From positions 1 through 64,000 of the forward strand of contig CACMTN010000004.1 in the NCBI GenBank assembly GCA_902616615.1: DNA of 64,000 nt. Reading direction: 5' to 3'. Both the position numbers and the translations under genes were made by a program. Under the pieces are notes generated by a model. It saw nothing but the letters and a program-made list of their open reading frames with translations, had not been told where the DNA came from and searched no databases. This DNA comes from an uncultured SAR116 cluster alpha proteobacterium (GTDB lineage: Bacteria > Pseudomonadota > Alphaproteobacteria > Puniceispirillales > Marisalimonadaceae). How positions within the stretch are numbered: the first letter of the stretch is position 1; each line of letters starts with the position of its first letter. Positions 20,713 through 30,421 of the stretch are shown piece after piece.

Positions 20713-21083
20713 CAAAGATTAGTTTTAATATTTATCATAATCCAAGATGTTCAAAATCCAGAGAAGCACTAGAAATTCTTAGTTCCAAAACCATAGATTT
20801 TAAAATAATAAAATACCTAGACGATGAAATAGATATTATTGAACTCAAATCTATACTTGATTTAAATAATATATCTAAAGACGAAATAATAAGAACAAAT
20901 GAAAATCCATACAAAGAATTAAAATTAACAAAAAAAGATTTCTCTAAAGATACAATAATAAATTTAATTTATAAATTTCCAATTTTATTACAAAGGCCAA
21001 TAATTTGTAAATATCAAAATAATAAGTTAGTCCAATCAGTTATTGGAAGGCCTCCAAAAACAGTTCTAAGTCTGTTTGACTAA
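20709..21083 (+). CDS. arsC: ArsC-family arsenate reductase
   Basis: A 124-residue thioredoxin-fold protein with the catalytic cysteine in YHNPRCSKSREALEIL and the arginine-bearing end PILLQRPIICKY and VIGRPPKTVLSLF. It is the glutaredoxin-dependent ArsC type rather than Spx or YffB, judged by the NPRCSKSR motif. Its start overlaps the preceding stop (ATGA), so the two genes are translationally coupled, although no functional link is obvious. Confidence 0.88.
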   Translation: MTKISFNIYHNPRCSKSREALEILSSKTIDFKIIKYLDDEIDIIELKSILDLNNISKDEIIRTNENPYKELKLTKKDFSKDTIINLIYKFPILLQRPIICKYQNNKLVQSVIGRPPKTVLSLFD

Positions 21084-21085
21084 AT

Positions 21086-22075
21086 TTAAGTTTTAACTTG
21101 ACCAATGTGCAATTGATTTTTTTTTCTAGAAAGTTCAATTTGTTTTTGACGTTCTTTAAATCTCTTTTTTTGTTTGTTATTTGAAGATTTATAACAATGA
21201 TGGCAACTCTCTCCTTGGACAAAGTGCTTATGCTTTTTATCATTTTGACTTATAGGCATTCTACAAGCAAAGCACATTTCATAATGACCTAGTTCTAAGT
21301 TGTGATCGACAGAAACTCTATAATCAAAAACAAAACAACTACCATTCCATCTACTTTCTTTTTTTGGAATCTTTTCAAGATATTTTAAAATTCCACCCTC
21401 TAAATGATATACTTCTTCAAAACCAAGAGACCTTAAATAAGATGTAGATTTTTCACATCTAATACCACCAGTACAAAACATAGCAATTTTTTTATTTTTA
21501 ATTTCAGAATCTTTATTTACTAGATTTTTATTAACCCAATCTGGGAATTCTCTAAAATTTTTTATATTTGGATTTATAGCATTTTCGAAAGAGCCTATTG
21601 ATACTTCATAACTATTTCTTGTATCTATTAACAACAAATTTTTATCTGATATTAAATCATTCCAATTTTCTGGCTTAACATAATCTCCAACAAACTTTTT
21701 GGGTGAGATTTCTGGTAATCCAATTGTAACAATCTCTTTCTTTAGTCTTATCTTCATTCTGAAGAAAGGATTTTTATAGGCAAACGAGTATTTAGGCTCT
21801 AAATCAATTAAAAAATCTAAACACCAAAGTTTTTCTAATGCTACTGTAATCTCATTTTTTGTTCCTGCTATTGTTCCATTAACACCCTCTTTTGCTATTA
21901 AAATTGTACCTTTAATTTCAGTCTTATTGAAAATTGATTTTAATGAATTTTGCAATGCAACGGTATCTGAAACTTCAAAAAATTTGTAAAAAGCAGTTAC
22001 AATTTTAACATCAGGTGTATTTAGTTTTTTTTCATTTAGTTTTAAAAAATTAAGATAATTTGATTTAGGTGACAT
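21086..22075 (-). CDS. trhO: tRNA U34 hydroxylase (rhodanese-like)
   Basis: Oxygen-dependent hydroxylation of uridine-34 to ho5U in tRNA (TrhO, formerly YceA). N-terminal acylphosphatase-like region (TILIAKEGVNGTIAGT) followed by a rhodanese domain with the active cysteine in MFCTGGIRCEKSTSYL. A C-terminal cysteine cluster (CFACRMPI and CHHC) is typical of the long form. The 329-residue length fits. It converges on arsC with a 2 bp gap. Confidence 0.93.
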   Translation of the reverse strand: MSPKSNYLNFLKLNEKKLNTPDVKIVTAFYKFFEVSDTVALQNSLKSIFNKTEIKGTILIAKEGVNGTIAGTKNEITVALEKLWCLDFLIDLEPKYSFAYKNPFFRMKIRLKKEIVTIGLPEISPKKFVGDYVKPENWNDLISDKNLLLIDTRNSYEVSIGSFENAINPNIKNFREFPDWVNKNLVNKDSEIKNKKIAMFCTGGIRCEKSTSYLRSLGFEEVYHLEGGILKYLEKIPKKESRWNGSCFVFDYRVSVDHNLELGHYEMCFACRMPISQNDKKHKHFVQGESCHHCYKSSNNKQKKRFKERQKQIELSRKKNQLHIGQVKT

Positions 22076-22181
22076 TTTGTTTTATTTAAAATTAAAATAT
22101 AGAAGGTTTAAGTTTAATAGCATAAACAAGTACATAAGTTAAAAAAAATTTAAAATTTATAAACTAATATGGAGAATTTAT

Positions 22182-22628
22182 ATGTCAGAGATAATTATTG
22201 AACACATTACCCTAGAAAAAGCAAATTTGATAATCCAAAACTCTATTAAAAAAGCAAGAGAAATTAATATTAATCCTATAATGGTTGTAGTTTTAGATCA
22301 TCGTGGTGCAATCAAAGCATGTTTAGGAGAAGATGGAATAAGTAGTTTACGTTTTAAGATTGCACATGGTAAAGCAAATGGAGCTTTCCAAATGGGAATG
22401 GGATCAAGAGCATTATTTAATAGAGCAGAACAACAAGCTTATTTCATTAATGCTATAAATGCACTAACAAATGGCGAATTAGTTCCAGTACCTGGAGGTG
22501 TTTTAATAAGAGACAAAAATAATAACATTATAGGTTCTGTAGGTATATCAGGAGATACATCCGATAATGATGAAATTGCTGCTATTTCTGGTATTGAAGC
22601 AGCTGGATTTAAACCTGATGTTGGATAA
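22182..22628 (+). CDS. GlcG/HbpS-family (DUF336) protein
   Basis: A 148-residue domain of the GlcG/HbpS family: MVVVLDHRGAIKAC, then KIAHGKANGAFQMGMGSRAL, PGGVLIRDKNNNIIGSVGISG and DEIAAISGIEAAGF. Members bind haem or small molecules, and others sit next to glycolate or diol enzymes; the ligand here is unknown. There is no signal peptide. It ends 1 bp before the convergent cytochrome b gene. Confidence 0.85.
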   Translation: MSEIIIEHITLEKANLIIQNSIKKAREININPIMVVVLDHRGAIKACLGEDGISSLRFKIAHGKANGAFQMGMGSRALFNRAEQQAYFINAINALTNGELVPVPGGVLIRDKNNNIIGSVGISGDTSDNDEIAAISGIEAAGFKPDVG

Positions 22629-22629
22629 G

Positions 22630-23280
22630 TTAATTAAAATATAGTAAAATTAAAATTGGTGAAAATGTCAAAATTAATAATAAAAAAATACCAATTAATG
22701 GTTTTTCATTGATTGAAACAATGTTTATTTTTTCAATTCTTGAATAACCATCCAGAACTCTTTCTATAATTTTCATTTTTTTTACAATTTGATAATACAA
22801 AATAGCTAAGACATGAATTCCAATTAATATATATAAAAAATAATGAAGAATATTATGAATATAGGTCCAATCACTTGTAAGATTTGGTGTTAAAAACGAA
22901 AGTGGTGCGTCATAAAGAATATCATCACTCGAAAACAACCCTGACACAGATATTGATAATAAAACCATCATAATTATTATAGTAGAATAACATCCTATTG
23001 GTGTCCTAATTGATGTAATGTTATTAGTTTTTGAAAATTGGGATAATGCATCTACAATTGAAAGATTAAAGCTTCTGAATCTCGAATAATAAGTGCCAAA
23101 AAATCCCCACAAAATTCTAAAAAAAACCAAACCTAATAGTGCCACACCAAAATACTGATGAAGATCTAACATATTCATTTTTGCTGATGATATAGAACCT
23201 ATGACAAGAAGAATTAAACTTATATGAAATAGTCTTAAAGGGAGATCCCATATTTTTTTATTTCTTATATTTTCTTTCAA
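22630..23280 (-). CDS. Cytochrome b561/hydrogenase-type cytochrome b
   Basis: A membrane di-haem cytochrome of 216 residues with four to five hydrophobic helices. The N-terminal WDLPLRLFHISL motif, the LHQYFG segment and HNILHYFLYILIGIHVLAILYY supply the haem-ligand histidines. Such proteins pass electrons between quinone and a partner such as a soluble cytochrome or oxidoreductase. No partner gene is adjacent. The extra C-terminal hydrophobic segment (about 195-216) is a small elaboration. Confidence 0.82.
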   Translation of the reverse strand: MKENIRNKKIWDLPLRLFHISLILLVIGSISSAKMNMLDLHQYFGVALLGLVFFRILWGFFGTYYSRFRSFNLSIVDALSQFSKTNNITSIRTPIGCYSTIIIMMVLLSISVSGLFSSDDILYDAPLSFLTPNLTSDWTYIHNILHYFLYILIGIHVLAILYYQIVKKMKIIERVLDGYSRIEKINIVSINEKPLIGIFLLLILTFSPILILLYFN

Positions 23281-23331
23281 AATAACTCATCTTTATGTTA
23301 ATTGTAATTTTTAATTGTAAAATTACTAGAT

Positions 23332-23961
23332 ATGAATTTAAATTGGAATAGTAAAATGCTAACTGCATTTTACGAGATCACAAAAACAGATAAAAACTTC
23401 AAAAAAATATTTGACGAGTTTGGATTACCAGAAAATCGTGCTATTAAAAAAAATTTTGAAAGCATTGTGAAAATAATAATAGGACAACAAATTTCAACAA
23501 ATGTTGCAAAAAAAATATATGAAAAACTTTCTCAAAATAATATGTTAGGCGAAGAGATTTTATCGAAGGCCAGTGTTGAAGAACTAAGGCACTTTGGGCT
23601 ATCTACACAAAAATCATTTTATATTAAGAATTTAGCTACATTGTCATTAAACAAACAATTAGACATAAGTTCCCTAGATAAACTATCAAGTGAAAAGGTA
23701 ACCGATGTGCTACTTCCAATCAAAGGGATTGGAGAGTGGACGATTAACAACTTTAAAATCTTTGCCTTACAAGATGTAAATGCTTGGCCGTCAGCTGACT
23801 TGGCACTTCAAGAAGCAGTAAAGATATTGCAGAATTTAATTAAAAGACCTAATCAAATTGAAATGGAAAATTTAGGAAAAAATTGGGAACCTTACAGAGG
23901 TGCAGCGGCTTTGTTCCTATGGCATTTCTATAATAAAGTTAAGATAAAAACTAAAAAATAA
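23332..23961 (+). CDS. DNA-3-methyladenine glycosylase, AlkA-like (HhH-GPD)
   Basis: Base-excision repair glycosylase of 209 residues lacking the AlkA N-terminal domain. The helix-hairpin-helix is PIKGIGEWTINNF near residue 132, and the catalytic aspartate is in NAWPSADLALQEA near residue 155. EPYRGAAALFLWHFY is the usual C-terminal segment. Its stop overlaps the start of the CysQ-Sua5 fusion gene by one base. Confidence 0.9.
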   Translation: MNLNWNSKMLTAFYEITKTDKNFKKIFDEFGLPENRAIKKNFESIVKIIIGQQISTNVAKKIYEKLSQNNMLGEEILSKASVEELRHFGLSTQKSFYIKNLATLSLNKQLDISSLDKLSSEKVTDVLLPIKGIGEWTINNFKIFALQDVNAWPSADLALQEAVKILQNLIKRPNQIEMENLGKNWEPYRGAAALFLWHFYNKVKIKTKK

Positions 23962-25742
23962 TGATCACTAAAAATAAAATAGTTAAAATTATAGAATTAG
24001 CAAAAAAATGTAATGAATGTGCTCTTCATCATTTCAAAAACTTTGATACAAAATCGGTAGATTACAAAGATGATAATTCGCCATTAACAAAAGCTGATGT
24101 TGAAGTTAATAATATTGCTGTTTATGGATTACAAAAGTTATTCCCAAATATAGAAATCATTAGTGAAGAGCTTTATAATTCCAAACATATTTTTAAAAAC
24201 AACAAATATTTTTGGCTAATTGATCCTATAGATGGAACAAAAGAATTTATAAACAAAAGCCCAAATTTTACTGTTAATTTTGCTCTTGTAAAACACAACT
24301 TACCAATTTTTGGTTTAATTGCTCAACCAACAACAGGAACAATTTGGTACAATTTTAATAATAAGGCATGGAAATTATATAAAGATCAAGAATTTAAGAG
24401 ATCTCAAAATATACAATGTAAAGAAATAAATTATAAAAAACTTAGAACTCTTAGCAGTTTCAATCATAGATCAAAAGAATTAGAGGACTGGATCTCTTTT
24501 GTTAAACCACTCTCAGATCAAGACATGGGATCTAGTATTAAATTTTGTTATTTAGCTGAAGGCAAGGTAGATCTTTATCCAAGAACGTCACCTACTATGG
24601 AATGGGATATTGCAGCAGGACATAGTATTTTAAAATCTGCTGGTGGCAACATAATTTCTGGTTCTGGTATTGAAATTAAATATGGAAAAATGAAATTTCT
24701 GAATGATATTTTTCTTGCTCATGGTAAAACAAAAAATATACCCAATACATTTTTAATAAAGTTAAAAAGTCAAAAATTTAATAATTATGATGAAGATTTG
24801 CAAGAAAGCATTAGTGAATTAAAAAAAGAAAATTTGGTAGTATTTCCAACTGAAACTGTTTATGGACTTGGAGCTATAGGTAATAGTGAAAAAGCAATTA
24901 AAAGTATATATAATGCAAAAAAAAGGCCATCAAATAATCCTTTAATTGTTCATACTTTTGATAAAAAAGAAGCAGAAAAATATGCTGAATTTACTAGTAC
25001 TGCAGATGTCTTAACAGAAAGATATTGGCCTGGTCCATTAACTGTCATTTTACAGACAAAACAAAATAATTTAGCAAAAACATTATCCCAAGGTAAAAGT
25101 ACAATAGCAATTAGAGTGCCGTCTCATCCTGTTGCTAGAGATCTTTTAAAACAGTTAAAAATACCTATCTTAGCTCCAAGTGCAAATAAATCTGGTGGCG
25201 TGAGTCCAACTGAAATCAATCACGTGAAAGATGATTTTGGACCTGAATTTAGAGGAAAAGATTGGAAACTGTCTAAAATAATTGATTATGGATCATGTGA
25301 AGTTGGAATAGAATCAACAGTAGTCGATTGTAGAGGTGATCTTCCAATTATACTCAGACATGGTTACATAACTTCAGAAATGATTTCTGATATATTTAAT
25401 TCTGACATTTTAAGGTCGCAAGATTTTGACGAATTAATTTCACCTGGGCAAATGAAAAGTCATTATTCTCCAAAAGCCAATGTCTATATAAATCAAAAGT
25501 CAAATATTATTGATAGTGCTTGGCTAACTTTTGGAAATCTACCAAAAACATTGCAGAAAGAAAAAATTATGTTTAACTTAAGCCCAAGTGGAAATTTATT
25601 TCAAGCTTGTAACTTGCTATATTCTGGTCTGCGATATTTAGATTCATTTGGGGTTAAAATTATACAAGTTATGCCTATTCCCATGAAGGGTGTTGGTATT
25701 GCAATAAATGATAGATTAAAAAGAGCATCTTTTAAGAATTAG
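23961..25742 (+). CDS. Fusion: CysQ-type nucleotidase plus Sua5 threonylcarbamoyl-AMP synthase
   Basis: One uninterrupted 593-residue frame. Residues about 1-260 match the inositol-phosphatase superfamily CysQ branch (SPLTKADVEVN, EIISEE, DPIDGTKEFI near residue 88, MEWDIAAGH), which hydrolyses 3'-phosphoadenosine 5'-phosphate. Residues about 275-590 match Sua5/TsaC, which makes threonylcarbamoyl-AMP for the t6A tRNA modification (FPTETVYGLG near 296, KKRPSNNPLIVH, APSANKSGG, ending with the Sua5 C-terminal domain SPGQMKSHYSP). The linker is short. Neither half looks damaged, so both activities may be retained. The two functions are unrelated in known pathways. Confidence 0.88.
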   Translation: MITKNKIVKIIELAKKCNECALHHFKNFDTKSVDYKDDNSPLTKADVEVNNIAVYGLQKLFPNIEIISEELYNSKHIFKNNKYFWLIDPIDGTKEFINKSPNFTVNFALVKHNLPIFGLIAQPTTGTIWYNFNNKAWKLYKDQEFKRSQNIQCKEINYKKLRTLSSFNHRSKELEDWISFVKPLSDQDMGSSIKFCYLAEGKVDLYPRTSPTMEWDIAAGHSILKSAGGNIISGSGIEIKYGKMKFLNDIFLAHGKTKNIPNTFLIKLKSQKFNNYDEDLQESISELKKENLVVFPTETVYGLGAIGNSEKAIKSIYNAKKRPSNNPLIVHTFDKKEAEKYAEFTSTADVLTERYWPGPLTVILQTKQNNLAKTLSQGKSTIAIRVPSHPVARDLLKQLKIPILAPSANKSGGVSPTEINHVKDDFGPEFRGKDWKLSKIIDYGSCEVGIESTVVDCRGDLPIILRHGYITSEMISDIFNSDILRSQDFDELISPGQMKSHYSPKANVYINQKSNIIDSAWLTFGNLPKTLQKEKIMFNLSPSGNLFQACNLLYSGLRYLDSFGVKIIQVMPIPMKGVGIAINDRLKRASFKN

Positions 25743-25747
25743 AGAAA

Positions 25748-27205
25748 ATGGACATTACTGCTTTAGAAATAAAACTTAAGTCACTAAATTTAAAATATAA
25801 TCCAATTTTCACAAAAAATGATCATATCAAATATGTTCAAGATTGGAGAGGCCAATATAAAGGAGATGCTGCTGCAATATTAAAACCAATAAACACAATA
25901 GAAGTTTCAGCTATTATGAAATTTGCAAATGAAAATAAAATTGGTGTGGTGCCTCAAGGCGGAAATACAAGTCTTTGTGGAGCAGCAACACCAGATAATA
26001 GTGGTAAGTCAATTGTGATTTCATTTGAAAAAATGAATAAGGTTCGACAATTTAATAAAGAATCTCAAACAATAATAGTGGAATCCGGCGTTATTTTAAG
26101 TCAGATACATGACGTTGTAGAAAAGGAAAATTTGTTTTTCCCGCTAAGTTTAGGGGCTCAAGGTTCATGCATGATTGGTGGCAATTTATCTACTAATGCA
26201 GGTGGTGTAAATGTTTTAAAATATGGAAACACAAGAGAACTCTGCCTTGGTCTAGAGGTTGTTTTGCCAAGTGGTAAAATTATGAACTTAATTTCAGAAC
26301 TTAAAAAAGATAATACGGGTTATGATTTAAAGAACCTTTTTATAGGAGCTGAAGGAACACTTGGAATAATTACTGCTGCCACCTTAAAGCTTTTTCAATT
26401 ACCTAAAATGATTACCACCTTATTTGTTGAGGCTAATGAAATTTCTAATGCAGTAAAGTTATTAAACACTTTTAAATCTCACTTCCCAGACAGAATTGAA
26501 TCTTTTGAACTTATGCCAAAAAGTTTTTGGGAAGTTGCAAAAAATAACATTGATAATATTGTAATGCCCCTTGGAAAAATGCCTGAAATGGGTGTTTTAA
26601 TAGATGTTTCTAGCTTTTCAAATAATGAAATTACTCCTAATCAAAATGGAGAAGTACAAATTATTAAATCAATTGAAAATGTATTAGAAGAATGTTTTGA
26701 TTTTAATCTAATATCTGACGCCACAATTTGCACAAATGAAAATCAAAAAAGAGCACTATGGTCTATAAGAGAAGCTGCTGCTGAGTCAGAAAAAAAAGAG
26801 CTTGAAAATTCCAATCTCATAAAGTGTCTTAAACATGATATATCTTTACCAGTTGAATCAATCGATAATTTTCATAAAGATGCACAAGTTATGATTACTA
26901 ATTTTTTACCTAATCTTAAAACGATTTATTTTGGTCATTTGGGTGATGGTAATCTTCATTATAATGTTTTTGGAAACGGATCTTTCCCTGACGGGTTTGA
27001 AGGAAAGAGTTTAGAATTAACAAAGAAACTCTACAAAATTGTCCATAATTATAATGGATCATTTTCTGCTGAACATGGGATCGGTCAATTAAAAAAAGAT
27101 AGTTTAAAAACTCACAAAGATGAAGTAGCATATTCAATTATGGGGTTAATAAAAAAACAATTAGATCCAAAAGGAATAATGAATCCAGGAAAAGTTCTGT
27201 TTTAA
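25748..27205 (+). CDS. FAD-linked oxidase, D-2-hydroxyacid dehydrogenase type
   Basis: A 485-residue member of the GlcD/D-2-hydroxyglutarate dehydrogenase group. The FAD-binding PCMH domain holds VPQGGNTSLCGAATPD and GGNLSTNAGGVNVLKYG. The C-terminal oxidase domain has HLGDGNLHYNVFG with the metal/substrate histidines and SAEHGIG, and ends DPKGIMNPGKVL. Probable substrates are D-2-hydroxy acids; which one is not readable. It begins 5 bp after the CysQ-Sua5 gene and is probably in the same transcript. Confidence 0.9.
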   Translation: MDITALEIKLKSLNLKYNPIFTKNDHIKYVQDWRGQYKGDAAAILKPINTIEVSAIMKFANENKIGVVPQGGNTSLCGAATPDNSGKSIVISFEKMNKVRQFNKESQTIIVESGVILSQIHDVVEKENLFFPLSLGAQGSCMIGGNLSTNAGGVNVLKYGNTRELCLGLEVVLPSGKIMNLISELKKDNTGYDLKNLFIGAEGTLGIITAATLKLFQLPKMITTLFVEANEISNAVKLLNTFKSHFPDRIESFELMPKSFWEVAKNNIDNIVMPLGKMPEMGVLIDVSSFSNNEITPNQNGEVQIIKSIENVLEECFDFNLISDATICTNENQKRALWSIREAAAESEKKELENSNLIKCLKHDISLPVESIDNFHKDAQVMITNFLPNLKTIYFGHLGDGNLHYNVFGNGSFPDGFEGKSLELTKKLYKIVHNYNGSFSAEHGIGQLKKDSLKTHKDEVAYSIMGLIKKQLDPKGIMNPGKVLF

Positions 27206-27260
27206 ATTTTAACGAATTATTCTAAATTAATTTAAACTTAAATAATTGAAATTAGTAAAA

Positions 27261-29477
27261 ATGAAAATCTTAAGTATATTTTTTATGTTAATTATAATTA
27301 TTTCCAGTAATACTTATGGGGAAACCAATAAAAATGCCTCAATAGCTAATGATGTTGAATTCTCTAGTGATAGCATAGAGGTAAATGAAAAAAAAAATTT
27401 AGTAACAGCAATTGGAAATGTTCTTATAATCAATAAAAATAGAAAAATCCGTGCTGATAAAATTATTTACAATCAAAATTTAGACGAAGCGATTGCAACT
27501 GGTAAAGTAATAATAACAGAAATAGATGGTTCTATTTATGAAACAAATAAAGCTATTTTAACAAATGAATTCAAATCTATTGTTGCAATTCCACTATTTG
27601 GGAAGTTAATTGATAAGTCCAATATTAGCGCAAAAAGTTTCAAAAAAAACGATATTGGAGAAAGTTATATCAAAGAGGGAGTGTATACTGCTTGTGATTG
27701 TGATCTAAAAAAAGATGAAACACCTATTTGGCGGTTAGAGTCAAAACAAATTAAACACAACCCGAAAACAAAAACTATATACCTTAAACATCCAATAATG
27801 AAAATATTTTCTTTACCTATATATTATCTACCTTATTTAAGTTTTCCAGATTGGACTGTTAAAAGGAGATCGGGATTTCTTGTACCATTATATGGATATA
27901 GCAAAAGAAACCGATTAAATATCAAAATTCCATATTATTACGCACCTGAAAACGATCCTACATGGGATCTTACTTTTACTACCCATCAAACTGGAAAAAC
28001 AGGACATGCTGATCAATTAAATATTAGAAAAGAATATGAGAATACGTCGTTGTCAACAGATATTTACAAGGGGAATTTAGATACAAATAAATCTGATGGT
28101 GATAATGTATTCGCAATGAATGTAATGGCTAAATCGAAACTTCAAGATAAATGGAAAGTCTCTCTTGTAGGTAAATATGCTGATCAAGAAACTTTTATGA
28201 GAAGATATGGATTTGACGAAGAAACGAGTTACAAAAGTTTTGTTGAATTAGAAAAAATAAATAAAAATTCTGTTACTAATATTGAAATCTATAACATACA
28301 AAATCTTGATGAAATTAGTAGTAATAATGAACCAGTTTTAGCTCCATCGATATATCATAATATATTTAATAGTAGTAAAGATTTTAATTATGATATCGAA
28401 CTAAGTGCCCATTCAATTTATAATGACGAAAGTTATGATATTAAACGGTGGTCAGGAGTTGGAAAAGTTAACAAATCCCTATATTTTGATAAATTTTTGG
28501 TTGAAGCTGATGCTAACATAGGGCTAGATTTATATTCCATACAAGGTAGACCATCAACAGATACAAATGAGAATAAATATATAGATAGAATCTCATCAGG
28601 CTTTTCTATTGCTGCAAGTGAGACTTACAGTTTTGTATCAAATAAACTAAGTTATATTATTGAACCCAAAATTCAATATAGTTCAATTTTTTCAACAGAT
28701 AGGACAGATGAAGTTCCTAATAGAGATTCTTCAGAATTTATTTTGGATGAAGCTAATTTGTTTATGAATAATCAATATCAAGGCAGAGATAATTTACAAA
28801 ACATTGATAGAGTAAATTTAGGTATCACATCTTATGTTACAAATGAAAAGTTTGGAGATTTTAAATTTTTCATTGGGCAAAGTCAAAAATTTGGTGGAAC
28901 TCAAAAAAATGTTGTTATATCAAATAAAAACAGACAATCACACATCATAAACACAATTGATTGGAGTCCAAATACAACACATACTTTATCATGGTTTTCT
29001 CTCTATAATCATCATAACTTTGAGTCAGATATTTCTGATTTTAGGTTTACTGGTAATACCAATAACTGGACATATTATGTAAGTCATAAATCTTTAGATA
29101 AAGGTTTTATGTCTGACAACAAGGATAGAGAAGAATTAGTATTATCGGTATCTAAAAATTTTTCTAATTTCAATACAAATTATTCTAGGACATATGACTT
29201 AAATAATAATAGGGAAGAGATTTTATCAGAAACATTTGGTATAGAATATAATGATAAAGGATATATGTTTGGAAATTGTTTAACTATTATGTTCGAATAT
29301 AAAAGTAACGGAGGAGTTGTTGATAGAGATTTATTTCCAGACGATTCTGTTCAAATAAATTTTGTGTTTAGAAATTTAGGTGAATATAACTGGAAACCAA
29401 TGGGTCTATATTATAAACTAGAGGAGGAATATGAAAAAAAGTTTAAAAACAAAAGAAAAGAAAATATAAGAAATTAA
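27261..29477 (+). CDS. lptD: LPS-assembly outer-membrane protein LptD
   Basis: Outer-membrane translocon that inserts lipopolysaccharide into the outer leaflet. A signal peptide (MKILSIFFMLIIIISSNTYG) is followed by the OstA/LptA-like periplasmic domain (about 30-140, ADKIIYNQNLDEAIATGKV) and a C-terminal beta-barrel rich in alternating aromatic and polar residues. The cysteine pair at TACDCDLKK and the late GNCL cysteine fit the disulfide pattern. I start at the ATG 27261 because it opens a clean signal peptide; a TTG five codons upstream is also open. The usual downstream surA-pdxA-rsmA genes are missing; the accessory region starts here. Confidence 0.92.
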   Translation: MKILSIFFMLIIIISSNTYGETNKNASIANDVEFSSDSIEVNEKKNLVTAIGNVLIINKNRKIRADKIIYNQNLDEAIATGKVIITEIDGSIYETNKAILTNEFKSIVAIPLFGKLIDKSNISAKSFKKNDIGESYIKEGVYTACDCDLKKDETPIWRLESKQIKHNPKTKTIYLKHPIMKIFSLPIYYLPYLSFPDWTVKRRSGFLVPLYGYSKRNRLNIKIPYYYAPENDPTWDLTFTTHQTGKTGHADQLNIRKEYENTSLSTDIYKGNLDTNKSDGDNVFAMNVMAKSKLQDKWKVSLVGKYADQETFMRRYGFDEETSYKSFVELEKINKNSVTNIEIYNIQNLDEISSNNEPVLAPSIYHNIFNSSKDFNYDIELSAHSIYNDESYDIKRWSGVGKVNKSLYFDKFLVEADANIGLDLYSIQGRPSTDTNENKYIDRISSGFSIAASETYSFVSNKLSYIIEPKIQYSSIFSTDRTDEVPNRDSSEFILDEANLFMNNQYQGRDNLQNIDRVNLGITSYVTNEKFGDFKFFIGQSQKFGGTQKNVVISNKNRQSHIINTIDWSPNTTHTLSWFSLYNHHNFESDISDFRFTGNTNNWTYYVSHKSLDKGFMSDNKDREELVLSVSKNFSNFNTNYSRTYDLNNNREEILSETFGIEYNDKGYMFGNCLTIMFEYKSNGGVVDRDLFPDDSVQINFVFRNLGEYNWKPMGLYYKLEEEYEKKFKNKRKENIRN

Positions 29478-29715
29478 CAAAATCATTAATTACTTAACCA
29501 AGGTATTGATTAAATTTTCATATATTATTTATCAAAGTCTCTTATGATAGCAAAAATTTTAAACCAAAATAAGCGAATTTTTCCTAAAATAGATTTGTTC
29601 TGCTTTAGTTTATTATATTTATCAATACCACATTTTGTTTTAATTTTTAAAATGTTAATTACCAACATAACTATTAACTAATTCATTTTATTAACACATA
29701 TATATTTATTTGCTA

Positions 29716-30350
29716 TTATTTTTTATTAAATAACACAATATTTTTTGATGGGAAAAAAACTTCCCAATTTCTTTGTAAAGCTATGATTTCAAATGTTTTT
29801 TCTTTATAAAAAACTACGTGTGTTGGATCTTTTCTATAATACCAATCCTCAAACATTATATTAGGGGGTAAAAAAGATGTCATGATTCCAAGCCACGAAT
29901 TAATATCCATCAAATTATCAATTATTTTAAATTCCTCAAAAGGATAAAAAAAATGTTCAACCACTTCTGAACAAGTAATAAAATTAAATTTTCTTAAAAA
30001 AACAGTTTTATCAGGGAAAAAAAAAGGATCATATAATTCTATTTTATAACCATCTTTTTTTAATAAGTTAGCTAATGCAGGAGAATATCCACATCCATAA
30101 TCTAAACCAATTTGGTTGATAGAAATTTTTTTTTTAACGGTTCAACTAATTTTGATAGAAACTTTATGTAATTATAGTCATTTATTGAATTGTTATGTTT
30201 TATATAATGTTTTTTCTCATTATTAGAATTGATAAAATTTCGAGGATCTAAAAAAATTGTCTCGCAAAAATTGCACAACCAATAGTGTAAATTATTTTTT
30301 GATAAAAATAATTCTATTTTTTCACTTTTGCAAACCCTACAAAATTCCAT
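29716..30350 (-). pseudogene. SAM-dependent methyltransferase split by a frameshift in an A10 run
   Basis: Two open frames (30102-30350 and 29716-29964) are halves of one gene. The first encodes a zinc-ribbon-like N-terminus (CRVCKSEKIELF, then CNFCETIFLDP). The second frame is open upstream of its first start codon to the A10 run and encodes the SAM-binding motif GLDYGCGYSPALANLL, YDPFFFP, TCSEVVEHFFYPFEEF and RKDPTHVVFY, the typical order of a class I methyltransferase. The break falls in ten consecutive T on the plus strand (30126-30135). One extra A in the message would restore a protein of about 211 residues. It may be a true pseudogene, a gene rescued by polymerase slippage, or an assembly error. 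Confidence 0.8.
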
Positions 30351-30421
30351 TATAAAATAATTCTAAAAATATAAAAAATAATTAATATACTATCATTAAC
30401 AAAAAATTTATCTATTTAATA

